The position numbers and the translations under genes are program-made. A stretch of DNA of 64,000 bases, taken from assembly GCF_003054705.1 (NCBI RefSeq), contig NZ_QAYX01000024.1, positions 372,001-436,000 of the forward strand, read 5' to 3'. Every line of letters starts with the position of its first letter. Position 1 is the stretch's first letter. Positions 53,430-62,376 of the stretch are shown one piece after another. The stretch comes from Opitutus sp. ER46 (GTDB lineage: Bacteria; Verrucomicrobiota; Verrucomicrobiia; Opitutales; Opitutaceae). The notes under the pieces were generated by a model, which did no database searches, was not told where the DNA came from, and saw only the letters and a list, made by a program, of their open reading frames with translations.

Positions 53430-53466
53430 AAAAAAGCCTCTCGCCTCCGCGGCGGGGGGCTTTTTT
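53430..53466 (+). terminator. Rho-independent terminator after the LysM gene
   Basis: The A-run and GCCTCTCGCC pair with GGCGGGGGGC and the T-run at 53461-53466 around a 5-nt loop. The A-tract before the stem could make it work on both strands. The Nudix gene starts 9 bp later. Confidence 0.9.
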
Positions 53467-53474
53467 GTGCCCGC

Positions 53475-54056
53475 ATGAATCAACCGTCGCTTGGTCCAGC
53501 CCGTTGGGAGAAGCTCGGAGTGGAATCGCGGCTGAAAACCCGGGTGTTCGAGGTTACGGGCGTGCAGTACCGGCATGGCCCGCGCGGCACCACCCGCGAG
53601 TTCAGCGTTATCCAAGCCCCGGATTGGGTGAATGTGTTGGCGGTGACGCCGGAGGGCCGCTGCGTCCTCGTGCGGCAGTTCAGGTACGGCATCGACGAGT
53701 TTTCACTGGAGATCCCAGGTGGCATCATGGAGGCGGGGGAGGATCCGGTGGCGGCGGGGACGCGGGAACTGGTCGAAGAGACCGGGTATAGCGGCACGTC
53801 CGCACGATTGCTGGGTAGCGTGCATCCGAATCCGGCCCTGCAGGCGAATCGCTGCCATCTGGTTCTGGTCGAGGATGCGCGCCTGACGCATCCGCTCGGT
53901 TGGGACGAGGATGAGGAGATCGAGGTATCGACCATGCCGGTCGATGACGTGTTCGCGCTGGCCCGGCGGGGCGGAATCACGCACAGCATGGTGCTGGACG
54001 CCTTCTTCCTGTTTGCGCCCGAATGGGAGGCAATGCGTGTCCGATGTGGCCGCTGA
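53475..54056 (+). CDS. Nudix hydrolase, ADP-ribose pyrophosphatase-like
   Basis: The 193-residue protein has the Nudix box GGIMEAGEDPVAAGTRELVEETGYSG (matching GX5EX7REUXEEXGU) and a preceding VLVRQFRYGIDEFSLEIPGG typical of ADP-ribose pyrophosphatases. It would cleave nucleoside diphosphates linked to a sugar, giving AMP and ribose-5-phosphate from ADP-ribose. It starts right after a terminator, so it likely has its own promoter within or just before that hairpin. Confidence 0.9.
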   Translation: MNQPSLGPARWEKLGVESRLKTRVFEVTGVQYRHGPRGTTREFSVIQAPDWVNVLAVTPEGRCVLVRQFRYGIDEFSLEIPGGIMEAGEDPVAAGTRELVEETGYSGTSARLLGSVHPNPALQANRCHLVLVEDARLTHPLGWDEDEEIEVSTMPVDDVFALARRGGITHSMVLDAFFLFAPEWEAMRVRCGR

Positions 54057-54436
54057 AGCTCCCGCCACGGCTGCGCCGGTCGGTGCCGCCGCCGTTCCTC
54101 CACGCGAAACGGGCGGCGGATGTTGTGCACCACCATGCGGCCGGCCGGCCGCGTCTTGGTTGAGCGCTGGACGGGTGGGCCCCGGCTGAGTGCAGGCGGG
54201 GATGAGCGTGTGACCGCCAAAGACGCGGGCGAGGCAGGGTGGCAGGTGGACTTCCCCATCAACGGCCGAGCCGCAAAATGGAGTCGACAGGGCCGAGGGC
54301 GGACGAGGAGCCTTCTCTCGTGGGTTAGGCTCACTTATAAGCGTGCCATCCGCTCCGGGGGATGTACTTTACGGGCTTGCGTTAGGCTTTGCCCCGCGAG
54401 TTTTAACACCCCCTCACGATCACTCCCTCTTTCGCG
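54057..54436. other. Spacer upstream of the sdhCAB operon
   Basis: No gene is visible in these 380 bp. It should carry the sdh promoter. A TATAAG hexamer near 54333 is a possible -10 box but lacks a convincing -35 partner, so I do not call a promoter. Confidence 0.4.
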
Positions 54437-55207
54437 ATGAATTCTGGAGGCTCCTTTTTCTGTTCCTCAATTGGACGCAAGATCCTGATGGCCGTCAGCG
54501 GCCTGATGTTGATCGGCTTCGTCGTTGGCCACCTCGTGGGCAATCTTCAGGTCTTCCAAGGCCCGGAGCACCTGAATGGCTACGCCGAGTTCCTCCATAC
54601 CATGGGGCCGATGCTTTGGGTGGCGCGCATTGGCGTCGTCGCAGCGGTCCTTGTGCACGTCTGGGCGGCCACCGTCCTGACGCTTGAGAATCGAGCGGCC
54701 CGCGGCCCTGAGGTCTACGGGTTCAAGCACACCATCCAGGCGACGCTGGCGTCCCGCTCGATGCGGATCACCGGCTACATCGTCGGCGCCTTCCTGCTCT
54801 ACCATCTGGCGCACTTCACCTGGGGCCTCGCTCAGGTCGACACATTCAAGGACTCCCTGAAGGAGTACCCGCTCGCGACCGACTACCGCGTCGCTGGTTT
54901 CGTGGCGGTGAAAGCCGGCACGATCACGAAGGACGTCTACAACATGGTGGTCCTCGGCTTCCAGAACGTGTTTGTCTCCGGCTTCTACATCGTCGCCGTG
55001 GGGCTGCTCAGCTTCCACCTCGTGCACGGGTTCGACAGCATGTTCCAGACGTTCGGGCTTCGGTCCGGTCGCTGGGCCCGCGGCCTGCGCCTCGTGTCGA
55101 TCCTCTTCTGCACGGTGTACTTCCTCGGCAATCTCGCGATGCCGGCTGCGGTGCTGCTCGGCAAGCTGCAGCCTCATACGCCGGCGGTGGCCGCGGCTCA
55201 CAAGTAA
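54437..55207 (+). CDS. sdhC: Succinate dehydrogenase/fumarate reductase cytochrome b558 subunit
   Basis: The 256-residue membrane protein has five hydrophobic helices and the cytochrome b558 layout: SSIGRKILMAVSGLMLIGFVVGHLVGNL near the start, then RITGYIVGAFLLYHLAHFTWG, then LLSFHLVHGFDSMFQTFG. The conserved His residues are positioned to bind two haems. This single large anchor replaces separate SdhC and SdhD and is typical of the Bacteroidota/Bacillus/epsilon type of complex II. First gene of a three-gene operon with sdhA (30-bp gap). Confidence 0.93.
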   Translation: MNSGGSFFCSSIGRKILMAVSGLMLIGFVVGHLVGNLQVFQGPEHLNGYAEFLHTMGPMLWVARIGVVAAVLVHVWAATVLTLENRAARGPEVYGFKHTIQATLASRSMRITGYIVGAFLLYHLAHFTWGLAQVDTFKDSLKEYPLATDYRVAGFVAVKAGTITKDVYNMVVLGFQNVFVSGFYIVAVGLLSFHLVHGFDSMFQTFGLRSGRWARGLRLVSILFCTVYFLGNLAMPAAVLLGKLQPHTPAVAAAHK

Positions 55208-55237
55208 ACCTCTCGTCTCACCAGCCCTCTCTCAGTC

Positions 55238-57160
55238 ATGGCCACGCTCGACTCCAAGATTCCTTCCGGCCCGCTCGCCGACAAGTGGACCAAGCACAAG
55301 GCGAACATCAAACTCGTCAATCCCGCCAACAAGCGGAAGTACGAGGTGATCGTGGTGGGCGCCGGCCTGGCCGGAGCCTCGGCCGCGGCGACCCTCGCCG
55401 AGCTCGGCTATCGCGTTAAGTGCATCGTCTTTCACGATAGCCCGCGGCGCGCGCACTCGATCGCGGCCCAGGGTGGCATTAACGCCGCCAAGAACTACCA
55501 GAACGACGGCGACAGCGTGTACCGGCTGTTCTACGACACGATCAAGGGCGGCGACTATCGCTCCCGCGAGGCCAACGTTCATCGCCTCGCTGAAGTCTCC
55601 GTCAATATCATCGACCAGTGTGTCGCGCAGGGCGTCCCGTTCGCCCGCGAATACGGCGGCCTCCTCGCGAATCGTTCCTTCGGTGGCGCGCAGGTCAGCC
55701 GCACGTTCTACGCCCGCGGCCAGACCGGCCAGCAGCTCCTCCTCGGCGCCTACTCGGCCCTCTCCAAGATGGTCGGCGCCGGCGGCGTTCAGCTTGTTAC
55801 CCAGCATGAGATGGTCGACCTGGTCGTGGTCAATGGCCACGCCAAGGGCGTCATCACCCGCGATCTCATCACCGGCCAGATCGTCCGCCACTCGGCCGAC
55901 GCGGTGATCCTGGCGACCGGCGGCTACGGCAACACCTTCAACCTGTCCACCTACGCGCGCGGCTCGAACGCCACCGCGATCTGGCGGGCCTACAAGCGCG
56001 GCGCCTGTTTCGCCAACCCGTGCTTCACGCAGATCCATCCGACCTGCATCCCGGTCAGCGGCGACTACCAGTCGAAGCTCACCCTCATGTCCGAGTCGCT
56101 CCGCAACGACGGCCGCATCTGGGTGCCGAAGAAGAAGGAAGACTGCGGCAAGGATCCGAACATCATCCCGGAAGCGGATCGCGACTATTATCTCGAGCGC
56201 ATCTACCCGAGCTTCGGCAACCTGGCGCCTCGTGACGTCTCGTCCCGCGCGGCCAAGCGCATGTGCGATGAGGGCCGCGGCGTCGGCGAGACCGGTCTCG
56301 GGGTCTACCTCGACTTCTCGGATGCCATCAAGCGCCTCGGTGAGGACGCCGTGCGCGAGCGCTACGGCAACCTGTTCGACATCTATCACGAGATCACCAA
56401 CGAGAACGCCTACAAGACGCCGATGCGGATCTATCCGGCGGTGCACTACACCATGGGCGGCCTCTGGGTTGACTATAACCTGATGTCCAATGTCCCCGGT
56501 CTGTTCGTGCTCGGCGAAGCCAACTTCTCCGATCACGGCGCGAACCGCCTCGGCGCCTCCGCGCTGATGCAGGGCCTCGCGGACGGCTACTTCGTCATTC
56601 CGTACACCGTCGGTGACTACCTCGCCTCCCAGAAGCCGAACTCCAAGCCGTCGACCGACAGCGCCGAGTTCAAGCAGGCCGAAGAGAACGTGGTCGGGAT
56701 CACCAAGCGCCTCCTGTCCATCAAGGGCAAGGAGACCGTCAATCATTACCACAAACGCCTCGGCCAGATCATGTGGACCGGTTGCGGCATGGCCCGCACG
56801 AAGGAAGGCCTCGCCAAGGCCATCCAGGAGATTCCGAAGCTCCGCGAGGAATTCTGGGCCAACGTCAATGTCCCGGGTTCGGGCGACACCCTCAACCAGG
56901 CGCTCGAGCGCGCCGGTCGCGTGGCCGACTTCCTCGAGGTCGGCGAACTCATGTGCCGCGACGCGCTCACCCGCGAGGAGAGCTGCGGCGGTCACTTCCG
57001 CGAGGAGTACCAGTATCCGGACGGCGAGTGCAAACGTGACGACGAGAAGTTCTCGCATGTCGCCGCCTGGGAATACCAGGGCGAGGGCAAGGCGCCCGTC
57101 CGTAACGTGGAACCGCTCAACTACGAATTCGTGAAGATGAGCGTCCGCTCGTACAAATAA
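55238..57160 (+). CDS. sdhA: Succinate dehydrogenase/fumarate reductase flavoprotein subunit
   Basis: The 640-residue protein has the FAD-binding motif [22 protein letters not shown], the [15 protein letters not shown] segment that binds FAD covalently, and the active-site stretch [18 protein letters not shown]. It oxidises succinate to fumarate (or the reverse) and passes electrons to SdhB. The C-terminal [17 protein letters not shown] belongs to the b558-type subfamily. Direction of use in the cell cannot be told from sequence. Confidence 0.96.
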   Translation: MATLDSKIPSGPLADKWTKHKANIKLVNPANKRKYEVIVVGAGLAGASAAATLAELGYRVKCIVFHDSPRRAHSIAAQGGINAAKNYQNDGDSVYRLFYDTIKGGDYRSREANVHRLAEVSVNIIDQCVAQGVPFAREYGGLLANRSFGGAQVSRTFYARGQTGQQLLLGAYSALSKMVGAGGVQLVTQHEMVDLVVVNGHAKGVITRDLITGQIVRHSADAVILATGGYGNTFNLSTYARGSNATAIWRAYKRGACFANPCFTQIHPTCIPVSGDYQSKLTLMSESLRNDGRIWVPKKKEDCGKDPNIIPEADRDYYLERIYPSFGNLAPRDVSSRAAKRMCDEGRGVGETGLGVYLDFSDAIKRLGEDAVRERYGNLFDIYHEITNENAYKTPMRIYPAVHYTMGGLWVDYNLMSNVPGLFVLGEANFSDHGANRLGASALMQGLADGYFVIPYTVGDYLASQKPNSKPSTDSAEFKQAEENVVGITKRLLSIKGKETVNHYHKRLGQIMWTGCGMARTKEGLAKAIQEIPKLREEFWANVNVPGSGDTLNQALERAGRVADFLEVGELMCRDALTREESCGGHFREEYQYPDGECKRDDEKFSHVAAWEYQGEGKAPVRNVEPLNYEFVKMSVRSYK

Positions 57161-57181
57161 GCCCAACCTGCCTTTCCTCCG

Positions 57182-57991
57182 ATGGTCGCCGAAAAAACGA
57201 AAAACATTTCCGTCACCCTGCGGGTCTGGCGTCAGGCCGGGCCGAGCGCTCCGGGCAAGTTCGTCGAGTATAAGGCCAGCGACCTTAACCCGAACATGTC
57301 GCTGCTTGAGATGCTCGACGTGGTGAATGATGAACTTGAGCGCAAGGGCGAGGATCCGATCGCATTTGCCCACGACTGCCGCGAAGGCATCTGCGGCACG
57401 TGCTCGCTCGTCATTGATGGCAAGCCGCATGGCCCGCACCGTGGCATCGCGAGCTGCCAGACGTACATGCGCAGCTTCGCCGACGGCGCGGTCATCACGA
57501 TCGAGCCGTTCCGCGCCAAGCCCTTCCCGGTTGTCAAGGACCTGATCTCCGATCGCTCGGCCTTCGACAAAATCCAGCAGGCGGGCGGCTTCATCAGCGT
57601 GCGCACCGGATCGGCCTGCGATGCCAACGCCATTCCGATTCCGAAGGAAGCTGCGGACATGGCGATGGACGCCGCGTCCTGCATCGGTTGCGGCGCCTGC
57701 GTCGCGGCCTGCAAGAACGCCAGCGCGATGCTCTTCGTCTCCGCCAAGGTTTCCCAGCTGGGTCTCCTCCCGCAGGGTCAGGCCGAGCGTGATCGTCGCG
57801 TGCTGAACATGGTGGCGAAGATGGATGAGCTTGGCTTCGGTAACTGCACCAACTACTTCGAGTGCAGCGCCGCCTGCCCGAAGCTCATCTCGCACGACTT
57901 TATCGCCCGCATGAATCGCGATTACCTCGCGGCCAAGCTGCGCAGCACGTTCGCCCCGAAGCCGGCGGCGACGAGCGGCGGCGCGGCCTGA
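57182..57991 (+). CDS. sdhB: Succinate dehydrogenase/fumarate reductase iron-sulfur subunit
   Basis: The 269-residue protein has a plant-type [2Fe-2S] site ([15 protein letters not shown]) and two further cluster motifs ([16 protein letters not shown] and [13 protein letters not shown]) for the [4Fe-4S] and [3Fe-4S] centres. It carries electrons from SdhA to the b558 anchor. It is the last gene of sdhCAB, 21 bp after sdhA, and is followed by a terminator. Confidence 0.96.
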   Translation: MVAEKTKNISVTLRVWRQAGPSAPGKFVEYKASDLNPNMSLLEMLDVVNDELERKGEDPIAFAHDCREGICGTCSLVIDGKPHGPHRGIASCQTYMRSFADGAVITIEPFRAKPFPVVKDLISDRSAFDKIQQAGGFISVRTGSACDANAIPIPKEAADMAMDAASCIGCGACVAACKNASAMLFVSAKVSQLGLLPQGQAERDRRVLNMVAKMDELGFGNCTNYFECSAACPKLISHDFIARMNRDYLAAKLRSTFAPKPAATSGGAA

Positions 57992-58017
57992 GGCAGGAAA
58001 TCCAGTTTTGTAACTCT

Positions 58018-58044
58018 AAGGCGCAGCGCGAGCTGCGCCTTTTC
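58018..58044 (+). terminator. Rho-independent terminator after sdhB
   Basis: AAGGCGCAGC and GCTGCGCCTTTTC form a 10-bp stem with a 4-nt loop and a short T-tract, 27 bp after the sdhB stop. Confidence 0.8.
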
Positions 58045-58093
58045 TGTAACTTTCGGCGGCGGGGCGTGTTTTCCGGACAACACACTCCCACAC

Positions 58094-58294
58094 ATGAAAG
58101 CTCCCCTTTTCATTTCCGCCGCGTTCACCGCGTTTCTTGTTCTCCCCCTTGATATCACGAGCGCGGTCTCAGTCCTGCTCGTCGCCAGCCTGGCAACGCT
58201 GCTGGCTGCCGATTACCCCGCGCGTCGCAGCCTGATGCCGGCCCAGTCGGCGGGCGTCGGGCGAGCGAAACAGCCTTTGCAGTTGGCGGCATAG
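58094..58294 (+). CDS. Small hypothetical membrane protein (66 residues)
   Basis: The predicted protein starts MKAPLFISAAFTAFLVLPLD and has a hydrophobic first two-thirds (residues 4-40), followed by a basic tail (YPARRSLMPAQ). It begins 50 bp after the sdhB terminator with a C/A-rich leader like other genes here. It could be a small membrane protein or a secreted peptide; no family recognised. Good codon composition supports a real gene. Confidence 0.5.
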   Translation: MKAPLFISAAFTAFLVLPLDITSAVSVLLVASLATLLAADYPARRSLMPAQSAGVGRAKQPLQLAA

Positions 58295-58433
58295 GTGCCG
58301 CCATCGTTCAACCGCGGCTCCCGCGCTCCGGCCTGGGAGCCGCGCAACGTTTATGGCGGGCGGCCCCTGTAGGGAACGTCAGCGCGCCCGCCTTAGTTGC
58401 TCGGCACCAGGCCGCGGCGCCTGCGGACCGTGA

Positions 58434-58688
58434 CTAGAACACGGAAAGCGCCTTGGCGCTCTCCAGGAGAACCCAGGCACAGCCGCCGGCCAGCGCCAGC
58501 TTGAAGGCCCCGCGCATCAGGCGGCGGCCACGCAGCACGGCATCGTGCAGGTCCGTGTCGAGGGTCTTGCGGTTGCTCTGGTGCATGAAGCTCGCAAACC
58601 GCGGGTCGCGGAAGCGGCCACGCGTGTCCCGCCGCAGTCCGAAGCGGATCGCGGGGCGGTGACAAAGATTGAGCAGAAACCTGAGCAC
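58434..58688 (-). CDS. Small hypothetical protein (84 residues)
   Basis: The GTG-started frame reads MLRFLLNLCHRPAIRFGLRR, continues with a basic, Arg-rich middle and ends with a hydrophobic helix (GAFKLALAGGCAWVLLESAKALSVF). It lies on the reverse strand between the 66-residue gene and lysA. No homologue recognised. It could be a tail-anchored small protein. Confidence rests only on frame length and layout. Confidence 0.42.
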   Translation of the reverse strand: MLRFLLNLCHRPAIRFGLRRDTRGRFRDPRFASFMHQSNRKTLDTDLHDAVLRGRRLMRGAFKLALAGGCAWVLLESAKALSVF

Positions 58689-58773
58689 AGCCCTCTATCG
58701 GCACTTTGGGGTGGTTATTTCAAGATGAAAGCCACTACCGTTCGGCTTTTCACACTTTTTACCTGCCAGTCCC

Positions 58774-60078
58774 ATGCATCACTTCCACTACGCCGGTCCT
58801 GATCTGCATTGCGAGTCGGTCGATCTGGCTGCCGTCGCGAAGCTTTATGGCACGCCGACTTACGTCTACAGTGCCACCACGATCGCGGACAACTACCGCC
58901 GGCTGCAGCAGGGGTTGGCCGGGCTCGATGTGCAGCTCTGCTATGCGGCGAAGGCCAACTCGAACCTGGCCGTGCTGAAGCACCTCTCGAACTTGGGCGC
59001 GGCGTTCGACCTGGTGAGTGGCGGTGAGCTCCGGCGGGTGCTGGCGGCGGGCGGCAACGTGCGGCAGAGCGTGTTCGCCGGCGTCGGCAAGACGGAGGCT
59101 GAGATCAAGCTCGCGCTCCAGAACGAGATCTTTGCCTTCCACGTCGAAAGCGAGCCCGAGATGGCCCGCATCAACCACGTCGCGGGCACTCTGGGCGTGA
59201 AGGCGCCCATCTCGATCCGCGTGAATCCGGACGTGGATGCGAAGACGCACGCGAAGGTCACCACGGGGAAGAGCGACAACAAGTTCGGCATTCCCCTCAA
59301 GTATGCCGCCGCTGCCTACGAGGCCGCCGCGAAATACCCGAATCTGGCGATCAAGGGCGTGCAGATGCACATCGGATCGCAGCTCACGTCGATCGAACCC
59401 TTCGTCGAAGCGGTGCAGAAGCTCGCGCCGCTCGCCGCCGACCTGAAGGCGCGCTTCGGCATCAGCTATTTTTCGATCGGTGGTGGCATGGGCATCATTT
59501 ACCGCGACGCGCTCGCCTCCGGGCAGGCGGCATGGTGGGAGAGCCAACCGGCGGAGACGCGTCCACTGACGCCGGAGTCCTACGGCGCGGCGCTGAAGCC
59601 GCTCCTCCAGCCGCTTGGCCTGAAAATCCTCCTCGAGCACGGCCGTTTCCTGGTCGGCAACGCCGGCGTGCTCCTGGCGCGGGTCGAGCACCTGAAGCGC
59701 GGCGCCGGGAAGAACTTCCTGATCGTCGACGCGGCGATGAACGATCTGGTGCGCCCCGCGATGTACGACAGCTATCACGAGATTGTCCCGCTGCATCGTG
59801 ACTCGTCGCGCCGCGCGCTTGTGGCGGATGTCGTGGGGCCGATCTGCGAGAGCGGCGACTGCTTTGCGAAGGACCGCCAGCTTCAGGAGGTGGGGGAGGG
59901 TGAACTGATCGCGTTCATGAGCGCGGGTGCCTACGGCCATGTGATGGCCAGCCGCTACAACAGCCGTCCGCTCGCGGCCGAGGTTCTCGTGCAGGGCAGT
60001 TCGTTCGAGCTGGTGAATACCCGCGAGACGTTCGAGCACATGATCGCCGGCGAACGTGTCCCGGCGTTTCTCAAGTGA
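58774..60078 (+). CDS. lysA: Diaminopimelate decarboxylase
   Basis: The 434-residue PLP enzyme makes L-lysine from meso-diaminopimelate. The PLP lysine lies in VQLCYAAKANSNLAVLK, the phosphate-binding loop in YFSIGGGMGI, and the partner-subunit catalytic Cys in GPICESGDCFAKDR. Fold type III, homodimer. It is followed by gpsA on the same strand (43-bp gap). Confidence 0.96.
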   Translation: MHHFHYAGPDLHCESVDLAAVAKLYGTPTYVYSATTIADNYRRLQQGLAGLDVQLCYAAKANSNLAVLKHLSNLGAAFDLVSGGELRRVLAAGGNVRQSVFAGVGKTEAEIKLALQNEIFAFHVESEPEMARINHVAGTLGVKAPISIRVNPDVDAKTHAKVTTGKSDNKFGIPLKYAAAAYEAAAKYPNLAIKGVQMHIGSQLTSIEPFVEAVQKLAPLAADLKARFGISYFSIGGGMGIIYRDALASGQAAWWESQPAETRPLTPESYGAALKPLLQPLGLKILLEHGRFLVGNAGVLLARVEHLKRGAGKNFLIVDAAMNDLVRPAMYDSYHEIVPLHRDSSRRALVADVVGPICESGDCFAKDRQLQEVGEGELIAFMSAGAYGHVMASRYNSRPLAAEVLVQGSSFELVNTRETFEHMIAGERVPAFLK

Positions 60079-60121
60079 TCCGCATGCGCCCCGCGCCGAC
60101 CGCGCTGCCGCCTTACTCGCG

Positions 60122-61132
60122 ATGAACTTTGTTGTCCTTGGCGCCGGCGCTTGGGGAACCGGCTTTGCGCTGCATCTGCTTCGCGCCGGCCAGCGCGTCG
60201 TCCTGGTGCCGCGGCGACCCGAGCAGGCGGGCGTGATGACCGCGAGCCGGGAGAACGCGGATTACCTGCCCGGCATGCCGCTGCCGGATGAGATCGACAT
60301 CACGGCGGATCTTGGTCGCGCCCTCCGTGACGCCGATGCCGTCCTGCTGGCCTGCCCGGCCCAGGCGCTGCGCGAAACCGCCCGGCGGGCGAGTGCGGCC
60401 GCGCCGGCCGACGCGCGAATCCAACTGGTTCTGAGTCTCGCCAAGGGCCTCGAGCTCGGCACCCACCGCCGGCCCTCCGAGGTCATCGCGGAGGCGTGGC
60501 CAGGGATCACGGTCGGATCACTGGCGGGCCCGACCAATGCGCTGGGCGTCGCCCGGGGCGACCCCTCTGCGATGGTGCTCGCCACCGCGCGATCGCACGC
60601 CGCCGTGGAGGCGGTGCAGGCGGCGATCAGCGGACCGACCTTGCGGGCGTACACGAGCGACGACTTGGCCGGCGTCGAGTTCGGCGGCTGCCTCAAGAAC
60701 ATCTATGCAATCGCCGCCGGCTGCTGTGATGGCCTGCGGCTCGGCGACAACACCAAGGCTGCGCTGCTCACCCGCGCACTCACGGAGATGGTGCGCGTGG
60801 GCGTGTCCCTCGGCGCCCGGGCGGAGACCTTTTACGGGCTGAGCGGTTTCGGTGACCTCGTGGCCACGTGCTATGGCAGCTGGAGCCGCAATCGCGAATT
60901 TGGCCAGCGGGTGGGGGAGGGCCACGCGGCGGCCGACTTGATCGCCCACCGCCGTACGGTCGTCGAAGGCTACAAGACGGCGGAGGCCTTCGGCGAGCTC
61001 TGCCTCGAGCGAGGAATCGATGCTCCGATTCTTCAACAGGTGCGCGCCGTGTTGACCGACGGACGCCGTCCGGCTGATGCGATCTCCGCATTGATGACGC
61101 GCGAGCTGAAGCCGGAGCACACCGCGCCGTAG
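60122..61132 (+). CDS. gpsA: Glycerol-3-phosphate dehydrogenase [NAD(P)+]
   Basis: The 336-residue enzyme makes sn-glycerol-3-phosphate for phospholipids from dihydroxyacetone phosphate. It has the NAD-binding motif VLGAGAWGTGFALHLLRAG, the catalytic Lys in GGCLKNIYAIAAGCCDGL and the motif KAALLTRALTEMVRVG. The ATG at 60122 gives the normal N-terminus; the upstream extension in the same frame does not fit the family. Confidence 0.96.
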   Translation: MNFVVLGAGAWGTGFALHLLRAGQRVVLVPRRPEQAGVMTASRENADYLPGMPLPDEIDITADLGRALRDADAVLLACPAQALRETARRASAAAPADARIQLVLSLAKGLELGTHRRPSEVIAEAWPGITVGSLAGPTNALGVARGDPSAMVLATARSHAAVEAVQAAISGPTLRAYTSDDLAGVEFGGCLKNIYAIAAGCCDGLRLGDNTKAALLTRALTEMVRVGVSLGARAETFYGLSGFGDLVATCYGSWSRNREFGQRVGEGHAAADLIAHRRTVVEGYKTAEAFGELCLERGIDAPILQQVRAVLTDGRRPADAISALMTRELKPEHTAP

Positions 61133-61581
61133 CGCGGTGCCGGCGCCACGAAATCGTCGGGCCGCTTGCGCGCCGCCCGGCGCTGGGTTCATTGGCGCGT
61201 TCCCCCCAGCATTCGGCGATGTGATTCGCGCGGCACTGTTCATTCCTTGTCGTCTGATTCGCAAAGCCGGACGGATTCACGAAGGTGCATTCCGCCTTTT
61301 CGCGGCGGCGGGCGATGCTTGCCCTGAAACACGGGTTTTCGCGCCAAGGGGTACGTGATTGTCGGTATTGAGTTTCGTCGTACGCCGTCGGTAGATGCGC
61401 ACATCTTGCGGCTCCCTATTAAACGGGCTAACGATGAATGGGTTGCGGCCGAGGGGGAGAATACCAAAGCTTGCACTGACCTCGGCAATGAATGCGCAGT
61501 CAGAGTGCAGCGGATGCGGCATAGTGCGTTGGCCTAGCCAAACCGTATCCGCATTCCCGCTTAACTTAACCCTCCCCGACC
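61133..61581. other. AT-richer leader before the cytochrome genes
   Basis: No gene that I can support lies here. The second half is less GC-rich than its surroundings. An imperfect structure is possible: GCCGAGG (61448-61454) pairs with CCTCGGC (61480-61486). Two short frames (61355-61537 forward, 61240-61488 reverse) do not look like proteins. The region presumably holds the promoter and leader of the cytochrome operon. Confidence 0.45.
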
Positions 61582-62358
61582 ATGATCTCTCGGCCTCGAT
61601 GGACCAAAACCACCCTTATGATTGGAGGCGCGGCAGCATGGGGGTTGCTGCTTGTCTCCTGCGTAATGGTGGATCGCACCGTGGTGGCTCCGCCTCAGAT
61701 TGCGGGCGCCACATTTGTCGGCACCAAAGAATGTAGCCAATGCCACGAGGACGTGGCGGGCCACTTCGACACTGCCACCCATGCCAAGCTTGCTTTCGCC
61801 GACGCGAAGGTGGGCAGCACCGGCTGCGAAGCTTGCCACGGCCCGGGCAGCCTCCACGTGAAGTCCGGCGGCGGGCGGGGCACCATTATCAATCCCGAGA
61901 AGTCCCCGGAAACCTGCTTCCAATGTCACAACGACAAGCAGGGCGAGTTCTCGCTCCCGAACAGCCACGCCGTGATGCACGGCAAGATGAGCTGCTCGGA
62001 CTGCCATGAGCCGCACAAGGGCAACGCCCTCAAGGGCCATGGCGCCACGCTCGAGGCCGAGACCGAGACCTGCACCAAGTGCCACACGTCCCAGAAGGGA
62101 CCGTTCATCTTCAAGCACAACGCCATGAAGGAGGGCTGCACCTCTTGTCATAACCCGCACGGCTCCGTGAATCAGAAGATGCTCGTGTCGCCCGACGCGA
62201 ATCTCTGCCTGCGCTGCCACGCCACGGTGTCCACGACGCATGCGATCAACGCCGGCGACCGCGACCATCGTGCGAACATCCAGAACGGCACGTGCTGGGG
62301 CCAGGGCTGCCACGAGGCGGTCCACGGCTCAAACTCCAGCGAGGCCCTGCGCTACTAA
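61582..62358 (+). CDS. Multihaem c-type cytochrome lipoprotein (MtrA/DmsE-like)
   Basis: The 258-residue protein has a lipobox (LLLVSC, Cys27) and eight candidate haem sites: CXXCH at residues 51, 82, 112, 138, 164, 186 and 209, plus an eighth site with the unusual spacing C-X4-CH at 238 (CWGQGCH). The DmsE/MtrA family usually has ten haems and sits inside an outer-membrane barrel. The gene is followed after 18 bp by such a barrel. It would pass electrons from the periplasm through the outer membrane to an external acceptor. The lipid anchor differs from the soluble MtrA of Shewanella. Confidence 0.9.
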   Translation: MISRPRWTKTTLMIGGAAAWGLLLVSCVMVDRTVVAPPQIAGATFVGTKECSQCHEDVAGHFDTATHAKLAFADAKVGSTGCEACHGPGSLHVKSGGGRGTIINPEKSPETCFQCHNDKQGEFSLPNSHAVMHGKMSCSDCHEPHKGNALKGHGATLEAETETCTKCHTSQKGPFIFKHNAMKEGCTSCHNPHGSVNQKMLVSPDANLCLRCHATVSTTHAINAGDRDHRANIQNGTCWGQGCHEAVHGSNSSEALRY

Positions 62359-62376
62359 CCCGCAACCAGTCACGCC

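Noticed and set aside
55232-57895. 887-residue reverse-strand frame opposite sdhA and sdhB
   Set aside because: Antisense to highly conserved sdhAB; no independent support.
61355-61537. 60-residue frame before the cytochrome gene
   Set aside because: GTG start, no homology or topology signal, in an AT-richer leader; more likely untranslated.
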